A program made the translations under genes and the position numbers. The notes under the pieces are model-generated. The model was not told the DNA's origin, ran no database searches, and saw only the letters and a list, made by a program, of their open reading frames with translations. Shown here piece by piece: positions 1 through 7,069 of a DNA stretch of 64,000 bases; position 1 is the stretch's first letter, and each line of letters starts with the position of its first letter. Location: the NCBI GenBank assembly GCA_028821195.1, contig JAPPHB010000106.1:1-64000 (forward strand). The letters run 5' to 3'. Source of the DNA: Gammaproteobacteria bacterium. GTDB taxonomy: Bacteria; Gemmatimonadota; Gemmatimonadetes; Longimicrobiales; Gaopeijiaceae.

Positions 1-1
1 G

Positions 2-85
2 AACCGGGACATTTTCCATGCCGATAACCGGGACATTTTCCGTGCCGATTGACACATGGAATCCGCTCGCGATTTTCCCGCCGAT
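2..85. repeat. Tandem 24-bp repeat at the left edge
   Basis: Two head-to-tail 24-bp units occupy 2-25 and 26-49. Each contains AACCGGGACATTTTCC followed by (A/G)TGCCGAT, so the units differ at one base. A third, degenerate unit (GATTTTCCCGCCGAT) lies at 71-85. I recall similar arrays near insertion-sequence ends, but no transposase is visible here and the array may continue off the left edge. No ORF covers 1-320, which otherwise holds only the palindromic element at 219-283. Confidence 0.6.
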
Positions 86-218
86 CATCCTGGTTTTCCC
101 GCTTTCGGAGCACGGTCCAGCAGCGTCCAGCCCAAGGGCAGGAGTGGCGGATCGTGCAGCCCTGATTGAACTTACGCGATCTCCTGCCGTAATTTGAGCC
201 TCGGACGTTCCGCATACC

Positions 219-283
219 CCGTGTATAACACGAAGGCTGACGAGGGGTGGCTACGCCCCCCCTTCGATCCCCCCAGAAACGCG
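219..283 (+). repeat. GC-rich palindromic element, copy 1
   Basis: An intergenic element of about 65 bp. It starts CCGTGT-AT-AACACG, then AGGCTG, then a G-run/C-run hairpin (AGGGG ... CCCCCCCTT), then a second C-run ending near AGAAACGCG. The same ordered blocks recur in reverse complement at 1836-1904 with only one small indel, so the two are copies of one element. It lies 3' of the propeller gene that ends at 321. Confidence 0.6.
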
Positions 284-320
284 CGCGCGGCGAGGGTCGC
301 GGGACCGAGCCTTCGGTCGC

Positions 321-1550
321 TCAGGCCGGACTTGGATCGGCTGGCGCGATTCGGGCTCGAACGACGTAGTTCACGTCGAACTCGTCCGTAACGATCAGCC
401 ATGCCGAGTCGGCCCGCACAGCCGGGGCGACTCGGTCCCATAGGTTGAGGCCCGTTCCCAAGCTCGCCGTTCCGAGATGGCCGCCCTCCCCCGAGTAGAC
501 ATCGAACAGAACTCCGCCGTCCGCTGACGGGGTGCGCACCCACAGGTTGCCCTCGGCCGACTGGAAGATGGCCTCGACGGCGGGCTTGACGTTGGGAATC
601 CGGGACCAGTCCCACTGGCTTGTCACACCCCTGGCCGCGAGCATTTCGCGCATCGCGGCGATCACCGAGTCGCGTTCGACCTCCGTCACGGGGACGGCAG
701 GTCTGCGGGTTTCGACGACGAGAATCGTATCCCCGCCCGGTTCCCACCGCGACAGGCGGTATGCGGGATCGCCGTCGCGCGTGGACCACATGCCGCCCCG
801 CGAATCGATGTGCCTGACCTCGCCCGCGAAGAACGGGATCCCGTACATCATGTAGCCACGGTCCAGCGCTTGGTAGAACGTGCCGGGTTGCCTCTCGGGA
901 TCGTACTCTTCGTCCTCCGGTTCATCGCTGGGCAACGGAATCGAGTCCACCAGCGTCATCGTCAGATCGTAGACGCGAATCTGTCTCCGTGTCCCGTCCC
1001 ACCATGGCCGGTGGATCAGGCTCCCATCCACTATCGCGCCATTCCACACCCAGCCGTAATTGCCGTCGTCGAACGGAAAGGACTCGACGAAGCCGTCCTC
1101 GGGATCGAAGACCGACATGCGTCCGTTGCGCCCGTCCGGGACCCAGATGCGTCCGTTGGGGCCAAGCATGAGACCGTTCGCGTCCGCGAACTCGCCGGGC
1201 CCCTGCCCCCTGCGGCCATGGGTCGCTACATGAGCGCCATCGGGGCCGAAGACACGCAGTTCCTGAACTTGGGAATCCAAGACGGCGAAGCCCCCGCCGT
1301 CCAGCGCCACGAGGCCCTTCAGATAGGCGAACGCGTCCGGTCCGGTGCCGTCGAGGGTGCCGATGCGGAGTTCCTCGACCAGCGTCCAAGCCGGAGAAGC
1401 GTTTGCCGGCGGGGTATTCGTGACCTGGACCGTGCCGGAAGGCAGTGTGTCACGCAGCGTGGTCCAGTCGCTCCGGGACTCGGAGTTCCCGCAACCGGTC
1501 AACGCCACCCACGCCCCGGCGATCAGTATCGCTTGCGTTCGTTCGTACAT
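321..1550 (-). CDS. Six-bladed beta-propeller lipoprotein
   Basis: A predicted secreted lipoprotein of 409 aa. The N-terminus MYERTQAILIAGAWVALTGC is a short signal peptide ending in a lipobox, with the lipidated Cys at residue 20. The body has the signature of the NHL/6-bladed propeller family common in Gemmatimonadota: a GDGAHVATHGRRGQGPGEF-like blade motif, then repeated 'aspartate-box' strands such as NGRIWVPDGRNGRMSVF. Ligand and function are unknown; propellers of this kind may be binding or surface-sensor proteins. Two related genes occur at 12651 and 28616. It stands alone on the minus strand and is bracketed by inverted copies of a palindromic element (219-283 and 1836-1904), which makes it look like a cassette. 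Confidence 0.75.
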   Translation of the reverse strand: MYERTQAILIAGAWVALTGCGNSESRSDWTTLRDTLPSGTVQVTNTPPANASPAWTLVEELRIGTLDGTGPDAFAYLKGLVALDGGGFAVLDSQVQELRVFGPDGAHVATHGRRGQGPGEFADANGLMLGPNGRIWVPDGRNGRMSVFDPEDGFVESFPFDDGNYGWVWNGAIVDGSLIHRPWWDGTRRQIRVYDLTMTLVDSIPLPSDEPEDEEYDPERQPGTFYQALDRGYMMYGIPFFAGEVRHIDSRGGMWSTRDGDPAYRLSRWEPGGDTILVVETRRPAVPVTEVERDSVIAAMREMLAARGVTSQWDWSRIPNVKPAVEAIFQSAEGNLWVRTPSADGGVLFDVYSGEGGHLGTASLGTGLNLWDRVAPAVRADSAWLIVTDEFDVNYVVRARIAPADPSPA

Positions 1551-1974
1551 CGTTCAACTCCGTCTTGCCATCAGCGCCACTGGCGGGGGCCACCTCGCGT
1601 CGCTGGCCGTGCCCAAGGTCGGACCTGCCACGCCTTCTCGCCACGCAGATGGTGCCACAACGCGGACCGGCCCATATTCCAATTTGGTTGCGCATGGCAG
1701 CCCTCAACAGAGGGAAGACCCTCAACCTCGTGAGGGGAAGATCCCCCCCGAAGGGACGGCGCTCGGCCACGGGCGCACCCGCGACGGGGGTCGGGAGGCG
1801 GTGTTCCCTGATCGTCCGATGCCTTGGCAGCGGCCGCGAAACGCGGGGGTTCTAAGGGGGGGCACAGCGTCCCCCTTGCCAGCCTCCGTGTTCAACACGG
1901 AGTCGGCTGGCTTCCGACCACTAACGGTCGTCAAGCCAGCCCCTCATCTCGCCCGCCACATCACTCAGGCTTAC
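1551..1974. other. Intergenic region holding the inverted element
   Basis: A 424-bp stretch with no convincing gene. Its left half is probably the promoter region of the propeller gene starting at 1550. The right half contains the palindromic element copy 2. A further G-run/C-run segment near 1728-1758 (AGGGGAAGATCCCCCCC) resembles part of that element but is too short to call a copy. Confidence 0.5.
1836..1904 (-). repeat. GC-rich palindromic element, copy 2 (inverted)
   Basis: Reverse-complement copy of the element at 219-283. On the plus strand it reads as two consecutive hairpins. AAGGGGG (1854-1860) pairs with CCCCCTT (1871-1877). TCCGTGTT (1885-1892) pairs with AACACGGA (1894-1901), and this second hairpin is clamped by GCCAGCC (1878-1884) and GGCTGGC (1905-1911). 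It lies 3' of the small lipoprotein gene at 1975 and could also act in transcript termination. Confidence 0.6.
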
Positions 1975-2466
1975 TCAGGGCCTCACGCGCCGAAGCCTCA
2001 AGCCCACGTCGTTCCGCAGGCTGTCGTTCGTGCACGTCAGTCCTCCCCTGATCAGATCAATGTCGCCGTCCGGTGAGAGGCCGCCGGTGAACGAGCAATC
2101 CGCGGTGGCTTCGCGATACCCAAGCTGGAAGTCCAAGCCCACCTCGTCGGCTAGTCGGGCCCCGAGCATCAGGCACTGCGACCCGCCTTGGACGTCGCCA
2201 CTAAGGGTATCAGCGTGCTGAACGTTGTCGAGGTGGTAGAGGTAGTCGGTGACGTAGGTCCCCCGCAGTTGGATCAGGCCCGGGGGCATGGGCTGTTCCA
2301 TGAGCTCGAACCGCCACCAGGTGCCGGGAGTGTCGTGACCCTCCCATGTGCCTTCGAGCGAGACCGGCAGGCAGTCGTTGCTGAAGTCGTCCGTCTCTTC
2401 GCAGGCCACCACGGTCAGGGAGACGGCGGGTAGCAGCGCCCACGGTAAGCAGGTTCTCGCCTTCAT
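1975..2466 (-). CDS. Small lipoprotein of unknown function
   Basis: A 163-aa predicted lipoprotein. I chose the start at 2466 (MKARTCLPWALLPAVSL...) because it begins a normal signal peptide ending in the lipobox VVAC; the longer reading to 2541 would add 25 residues before the signal. The mature part begins EETDDFSNDCLPVSLEGTWEG and contains 'GTWEGHDTPGTWWRFEL'. This resembles small lipocalin-like or calycin-like secreted proteins in which a substance is compared with an untreated form, but I cannot assign a family. Four Cys residues after the lipid Cys could form disulfides. No operon partner: the next minus-strand gene starts at 1550. Confidence 0.6.
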   Translation of the reverse strand: MKARTCLPWALLPAVSLTVVACEETDDFSNDCLPVSLEGTWEGHDTPGTWWRFELMEQPMPPGLIQLRGTYVTDYLYHLDNVQHADTLSGDVQGGSQCLMLGARLADEVGLDFQLGYREATADCSFTGGLSPDGDIDLIRGGLTCTNDSLRNDVGLRLRRVRP

Positions 2467-2931
2467 GTGTCCAGTGTACCGCCCACCTCCGTAGCGGGAC
2501 AACCAATTCCGGCCCCGCTGGGTCCACGGATCGTCTATCACCGCCCACGAGTACCCTCGGCTGGCCTTCCCGCGGATGGGTCCAGCCGTCGCGCGAGTGG
2601 CTCAACGGTGACACCGACGAAGGGTGGATGGATCGCCTCGATAAGGGTGCCGACCGATGGTTCCTTTACGGCCTGACCTAGTGGTTATCCTCCCAGAGGG
2701 TACTAGGGCGTCGATCTACATCCCGGTCAGGAAACACGAACTGATAAGGGGACAAGAGTTATCGCATATGATCTAAAGCTATGAATATCAATAGCTTATA
2801 AAATTAAACGCCCATCGAGCCATGTATTCGCCCAGCCGACGATCCGATACTTACCGGCGGCAACGGGCTCACAGCCTCTCTGGGACGCCCTTCCGGCCGC
2901 CAGGAGAACTCCCGCATCGCCGGAGTCCGGA
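2467..2931. other. Intergenic region with a possible coding remnant
   Basis: A 465-bp gap between divergent genes. In frame up to a TAG at 2679-2681, positions 2574-2681 encode a protein-like tail ending DEGWMDRLDKGADRWFLYGL-T with no adequate upstream start, which could be a gene remnant. From about 2760 to 2812 the sequence becomes strikingly AT-rich and holds a hairpin (2776-2797). Confidence 0.35.
2776..2797. promoter_or_regulatory. AT-rich hairpin upstream of the Rpn gene
   Basis: AAGCTAT (2776-2782) and ATAGCTT (2791-2797) are perfect inverted repeats around an 8-nt loop. ATAAAATT follows at once. The surrounding ~50 bp is the AT-richest stretch nearby and lies about 135 bp before the nuclease gene. 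It could be promoter/operator DNA or the edge of an inserted segment. Confidence 0.35.
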
Positions 2932-3906
2932 TTGGCTCGAAAGCACGACGAGACCTACAAACTCATCTTCTCCCAGAGAGCGGCGGTCGAAGAACTCGTC
3001 CGCAACTTCGCGGGCAAGCGGCTGGGCGACGAACTCGACTTCGATTCACTGGAACCCCTCCCGACCGATCGCATCAGCGGCGGCCTGGTCCAACGCCGAT
3101 CGGATTTGCTCTGGAAGGTGCGCTTTCGGGGCGACTGCCTGTACCTGCTGATCCTCCTGGAGTTTCAGTCGGAGAACGACCGCTTCATGGCGCTCCGCAT
3201 CCTCACGTACACCTGCCTCACCTACGAGGAGTTGATCCGCCGGGGAGAGGTCAAGCCGGGCAACGAGCTGCCGCCCCTGCTGCCGGTCGCCGTCTACAAC
3301 GGCCGGTCGCGCTGGCGGGCCCCCGCGGACGTCGCCGAACTCATCGCCCCGGTGAAGAAGCCGCTGGCGCAGTATCTGCCGAGCTTCAGGTATCTCGTGC
3401 TGGACTTGCAGCGGATCGGCGAGAAGGACCCCGAGTCGCGGGACCTGGTGACCTCGCTCGGGATAATGGAGCGCGAACCCACGCCGGAGAACCTGCAGCG
3501 GGTCAAGCAGGGCTTGATCCGTCGGTTTCGAGGGCCGGAGTTCGCCGAGTTACACCAGGCGCTCGACTCGTGGGTAGCGGGGGCTGCGGAGGCGTGGCAG
3601 ATTTCCAAAGCGGACTTGGCGGGGATGATGTCGTTCAAGGAGGACGAAGATATGTACGAAAGAGCGAAGGAGTTGAGGGACCGGGTCCACCGCGACGGGG
3701 TGCGGCAGGGCCTGGAGCAGGGCCGCATCAGGGAGCGGGCGCTTATGGTGCGGCGTTTCGCGACCATGAAATTCGGGGCGGAGACGGGCGAGCGGCTGAC
3801 GCGGATGCTGGAAGACATGGCGGATGCAGATCGGATCGACGAGGTCGTCGCTGCGATCATCGATTGTGACAGCGGAGCGGAGTTGTTTGCCCGCGTGCGT
3901 GCGTAG
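2932..3906 (+). CDS. Rpn/PD-(D/E)XK transposase-like nuclease
   Basis: A 324-aa member of the Rpn / 'PD-(D/E)XK nuclease family transposase' group, proteins linked to RecA-independent recombination and often abundant and mobile. The N-terminal ~130 residues carry the family core: a DETYKLIFS opening, a SDLLWKVRF strand with the acidic residue, then LLILLEFQSE giving the E-x-Q part of the nuclease motif. The C-terminal part (about residues 230-280) is helical and charged (DEDMYERAKELRDRVHRDG), as in relatives where repeated Arg/Glu helices follow. The start is TTG at 2932, preceded by GGAG six bases upstream; no ATG fits. A lone gene whose AT-rich upstream region suggests lateral acquisition. 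Confidence 0.75.
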   Translation: MARKHDETYKLIFSQRAAVEELVRNFAGKRLGDELDFDSLEPLPTDRISGGLVQRRSDLLWKVRFRGDCLYLLILLEFQSENDRFMALRILTYTCLTYEELIRRGEVKPGNELPPLLPVAVYNGRSRWRAPADVAELIAPVKKPLAQYLPSFRYLVLDLQRIGEKDPESRDLVTSLGIMEREPTPENLQRVKQGLIRRFRGPEFAELHQALDSWVAGAAEAWQISKADLAGMMSFKEDEDMYERAKELRDRVHRDGVRQGLEQGRIRERALMVRRFATMKFGAETGERLTRMLEDMADADRIDEVVAAIIDCDSGAELFARVRA

Positions 3907-3941
3907 CTACAGCTCCCGCGTCGTTCATCATATTCTCCCGC

Positions 3942-4991
3942 ATGAGACATCGACCAACGGCCGCATCGTCACTCGAGTTGCAAGCCGCAGCCCCTCCGCG
4001 TAGCGGCAAGCCCCGGTCCGCACCCACGCTCCCCCGCCTCCTCGCCGCTGCCTTCGTCCTGCTGGTCCCAGCCGCGTGTTCACCCGGCGGGGACGACGCC
4101 GCCTTCCCAAGCCGCCCCATCGAGATCGTCTCCTGGGCCACCCCCGGCGGCCCCTCGGACCTCCTCTCGCGGGCGTTGGCCGATGCCGCGCCGCCGCACT
4201 TCGGCGGGCAGCGCGTGACCGTGATGACCCGGCAGGGCGGGGCTGGGGCCGCCGGCATGCAGTACATGCAAGGGCGCGCGGGGGACCCCCATGTGCTCGG
4301 CGTGTTCACAGCGAGTGGGACGGTGAACATGGCGACCGGGCGGATCCCGTTTGCCCCGGAGGACTTCACGCCCATCCTCCGCATCCAGATCGATCCCTTC
4401 CTCGTCGCGGTGCGGGACGACAGCCCTTTCCGCACGCTGGGAGACCTGTTCGAGGCCGCGCACGCCCGGCCCGGCGAGGTGTCGGTGTCCGGGTTCGGCG
4501 CGGCGTCGGCCCATTTCCTCGGCTTCGCCCGGCTGCGGGCGGCGGCGGGAGATCCGGATGTCCGCTGGATCGCCTACGAGGGGTCGGCGGACGCGGTGGT
4601 CGCGGCGCTCGGCGGCCACACGGACGCGGCGCACACGAACTACAACATCGTGCGCGAGCACCTGCGCGCGGGGACGATGCGCGTGCTGGGGACCGCGATG
4701 CCCGTCGAGGCGCTCCCGGACACTCCGAGCTACGCGGACCAGGGGTACGACCTCCAGCCCGTCCACTGGCGTGGCGTGGTGGGCCCGCCCGGGCTCGACC
4801 CTGCGACGCGCGCGGACATCCGCGCCCGCCTCATGGCCGCGATCGACGATCCCGGGTTCCGGGAGTACATGGAGCGCGCCGCCCTCGAGTTCGCGACGAT
4901 GGAGGATGCGGACGCGTTCGGGGCCTGGATGGCGGAGGAAGTCACGACGAGCCGGGACCTGCTGCAGCGGCTTGGATTTCTGGATGGGTAG
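3942..4991 (+). CDS. tctC: TctC-type tripartite tricarboxylate transporter receptor
   Basis: Extracytoplasmic solute-binding subunit of a tripartite tricarboxylate transporter (TTT), 349 aa. After a long N-region comes a hydrophobic segment ending in the lipobox VPAAC, so the protein is probably a lipid-anchored periplasmic receptor. Typical TctC features follow: FPSRPIEIVSWATPGGPSD (ligand-loop), the G-A-G-A glycine turn in RQGGAGAAGMQYM, and PEDFTPILRIQIDPFLVAV. Known TctC proteins bind citrate or other carboxylates; the ligand here is unknown. It overlaps tctB by 8 bp, so the two are translationally coupled. The start is the first ATG after the nuclease gene; a later start is possible. Confidence 0.88.
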   Translation: MRHRPTAASSLELQAAAPPRSGKPRSAPTLPRLLAAAFVLLVPAACSPGGDDAAFPSRPIEIVSWATPGGPSDLLSRALADAAPPHFGGQRVTVMTRQGGAGAAGMQYMQGRAGDPHVLGVFTASGTVNMATGRIPFAPEDFTPILRIQIDPFLVAVRDDSPFRTLGDLFEAAHARPGEVSVSGFGAASAHFLGFARLRAAAGDPDVRWIAYEGSADAVVAALGGHTDAAHTNYNIVREHLRAGTMRVLGTAMPVEALPDTPSYADQGYDLQPVHWRGVVGPPGLDPATRADIRARLMAAIDDPGFREYMERAALEFATMEDADAFGAWMAEEVTTSRDLLQRLGFLDG

Positions 4992-5556
4992 CCGCTCCGC
5001 GCGCGGAAGCCCGTCGCGACGCCTTCTGACGGAGACGGGGCTGCTCGCCGCCATAGGAGCCGCGGTCCTGCTGGACTCGCGCGGCTATCCCCCGTCGCTG
5101 ACCGAGGGCGCGCCGGGCCCGGCCTTCTTCCCCCGGCTGCTCGCGGCGCTCCTCATCGCCTGCTCCGTCTGGCTCGCGATCCGGTCCTGGCGTGGCGCGA
5201 GGGAGAGAGGGGCGGGCGGCGGATCTGACTCGGGATCTGCCGGCGCGTCCGCCGACGAATCCGGCGCCGGACGTTCCCGCGGAAACGTTTCCTCGGCTTC
5301 TGCCGCGGGCTCGGAAGCCGGCAATCGAACCCCGCACCTCGGCGTCTGGATCGCCGTCGGGTGGATCGCCGCCTTCCTCCTCATCTGGCCGCGGCTCGGC
5401 ACCGTCCTCTCGGTGCCGCTCCTGGTCGTCGGCCTCATGTGGCTGACGGGCGAGCGTTCGTGGCGGACGATGGTCTCGGTGCCGCTCGCCTTCGCCGGGT
5501 TCATCTACCTGGTATTCATGGTCCTGCTCGGCGTGCCTCTGCCGGCCGGGTTCTGA
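4984..5556 (+). CDS. tctB: TctB-type small membrane subunit
   Basis: A 190-aa small membrane subunit of the TTT transporter. The ATG at 4984 lies inside the end of tctC. Four hydrophobic segments can be seen: TETGLLAAIGAAVLLDSRG, PRLLAALLIACSVWLAI, then, after a Ser/Gly/Ala-rich linker of about 50 residues, VWIAVGWIAAFLLIWP and the tandem PLLVVGLMWL ... FAGFIYLVFMVLLGVPLP. The C-terminal LLGVPLPAGF is typical of TctB. The linker is longer than usual. It sits between tctC and tctA, as in classic ttt operons. Confidence 0.85.
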   Translation: MGSRSARGSPSRRLLTETGLLAAIGAAVLLDSRGYPPSLTEGAPGPAFFPRLLAALLIACSVWLAIRSWRGARERGAGGGSDSGSAGASADESGAGRSRGNVSSASAAGSEAGNRTPHLGVWIAVGWIAAFLLIWPRLGTVLSVPLLVVGLMWLTGERSWRTMVSVPLAFAGFIYLVFMVLLGVPLPAGF

Positions 5557-5572
5557 CCGGGCGACGCGAGGC

Positions 5573-7069
5573 GTGACGGCCTTCCTCGACGGTCTCCTGA
5601 CGGCGCTCCAGCCGGGGAACCTCGCCGCGCTGCTGGCGGGCAGCCTGCTCGGGGTGTTCGCGGGGGCGATGCCGGGGCTGAGTTCGACGGTGGGCCTCGC
5701 GCTCGTCCTCCCGGTGACCTTCGCGCTCGATCCGACGCCGGCGCTCCTGATGATGGTCTCGATCTACATGGCGGCGGAGTACGGGGGATCCATCACCGCG
5801 ATCGCGATCGGGGTCCCGGGCAGCTCGCCCGCGCTCGCGACGACCTTCGACGGATACGCCATGACGCGCCGGGGCGAGGCGGGGCGCGCGCTGGGGATCT
5901 CCCTCTTCTCGTCCATGAGCGGGGGGCTCCTGGGAACGATTCTCCTCGTGCTGGCGCTCGGGCCGCTCTCGCGGGCGGCGATCGCCTTCGGGCCGGCGGA
6001 GTACTTCGGGCTCGGCGTGTTCGGCCTCTCCATCGTCGCGAACCTCGTGGGGCGCGATCCTCTGAAGGGGATCATCAGCGCGCTGCTGGGACTCGTTTTC
6101 TTCATCGTCGGGCTGGACGTGCTCACGGGAGCGCCGCGGCTCACGCTGGGCACGAACATGCTCATGGACGGGCTCGGGCTGGTGCCGATGCTGATCGGCT
6201 TCTTCGCCATCGCCGAGGCGCTGAAGGCGGCGGCAGGCGGGCGCAAGGCGACGGCGCCCGGGACCGGCATCACTGGGGCGCTGCCCAAGGCCCGCGAACT
6301 GTTCGGGCTCTGGCGCACGATTCTGCGCGGGTCGGCGATCGGCGGGGTGATCGGGGCCATCCCCGGCGCCGGGGCGACGATCGCGTCGATCGTGGCGTGG
6401 AACGAGGAACGGCGCGTCTCGAAGGACCGGGAGCGGTTCGGGACGGGGGTGCCGGCCGGCATCGCGGCGCCCGAAGCGGCGAACAACTCCTGCGTGGGCG
6501 CCGCCATGATCCCCCTCCTCGCGCTCGGGATTCCTGGTTCGGCCAGCGCCGCCGTGCTGCTCGGCGGCCTCACCGTCCAGGGCGTCGCGCCGGGCCCGCT
6601 GCTGATGGCCGAGCGCGCCGAACTGGTCTACGCGCTGTACGCCGGGTTCCTGGTGGCGGTGCTGCTCATGCTGGCCGTTGGCCGCCTCGGGATCCCGCTG
6701 TGGACGCGCGTCGTGCGGCTGCGCCCGTCGATCTTGATGCCGCTGGTCGTCGCCATCTCGCTCGTGGGGGTCTTCGCCCTGCGCGGGAACGCAGCCGACG
6801 CCTGGGTGGCCCTCTTCTTCGGGGTCGTCGGCTTCGCCATGCTGCGCGCCGGGTATCCGCTGGCGCCAGCCGTGCTCGGCCTCATCCTCGGTCCCATGAT
6901 CGAGACCAACTATCGGCGGGCCCTCACGCTGTCTTCGGGCTCGCACACGATCTTCCTCGAGAGTCCGATCGGTCTGGTGCTGCTCGCGCTGGCGGTGGTC
7001 AGCTTCGCGGCCCCGGCGGTCAGGAACCGTCTCGTTTCCGGAAAACGACAGGCAAAGGAGCAAGAGTGA
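5573..7069 (+). CDS. tctA: TctA-type large permease
   Basis: A 498-aa large, multi-spanning permease subunit of the TTT transporter. It begins with GTG at 5573, 16 bp after tctB. Family hallmarks are plain: GAMPGLSSTVGLALVLP near the N-terminus, YMAAEYGGSITAIAIGVPG, the second repeat IGGVIGAIPGAGATIASIV, and PEAANNSCVGAAMIPLLALG. The two G-x-x-P-G-x-G-type repeats belong to the inverted-repeat substrate site known in this family. It overlaps the following PrpD-family gene by four bases (GTGA), which ties transport to that enzyme. Confidence 0.92.
   Translation: MTAFLDGLLTALQPGNLAALLAGSLLGVFAGAMPGLSSTVGLALVLPVTFALDPTPALLMMVSIYMAAEYGGSITAIAIGVPGSSPALATTFDGYAMTRRGEAGRALGISLFSSMSGGLLGTILLVLALGPLSRAAIAFGPAEYFGLGVFGLSIVANLVGRDPLKGIISALLGLVFFIVGLDVLTGAPRLTLGTNMLMDGLGLVPMLIGFFAIAEALKAAAGGRKATAPGTGITGALPKARELFGLWRTILRGSAIGGVIGAIPGAGATIASIVAWNEERRVSKDRERFGTGVPAGIAAPEAANNSCVGAAMIPLLALGIPGSASAAVLLGGLTVQGVAPGPLLMAERAELVYALYAGFLVAVLLMLAVGRLGIPLWTRVVRLRPSILMPLVVAISLVGVFALRGNAADAWVALFFGVVGFAMLRAGYPLAPAVLGLILGPMIETNYRRALTLSSGSHTIFLESPIGLVLLALAVVSFAAPAVRNRLVSGKRQAKEQE

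Noticed and set aside
3942-4991. TctC as the missing receptor for the ABC importer
   Set aside because: TctC belongs to the TTT family and is coupled to TctB and TctA. ABC peptide importers use an unrelated DppA/OppA-type receptor.
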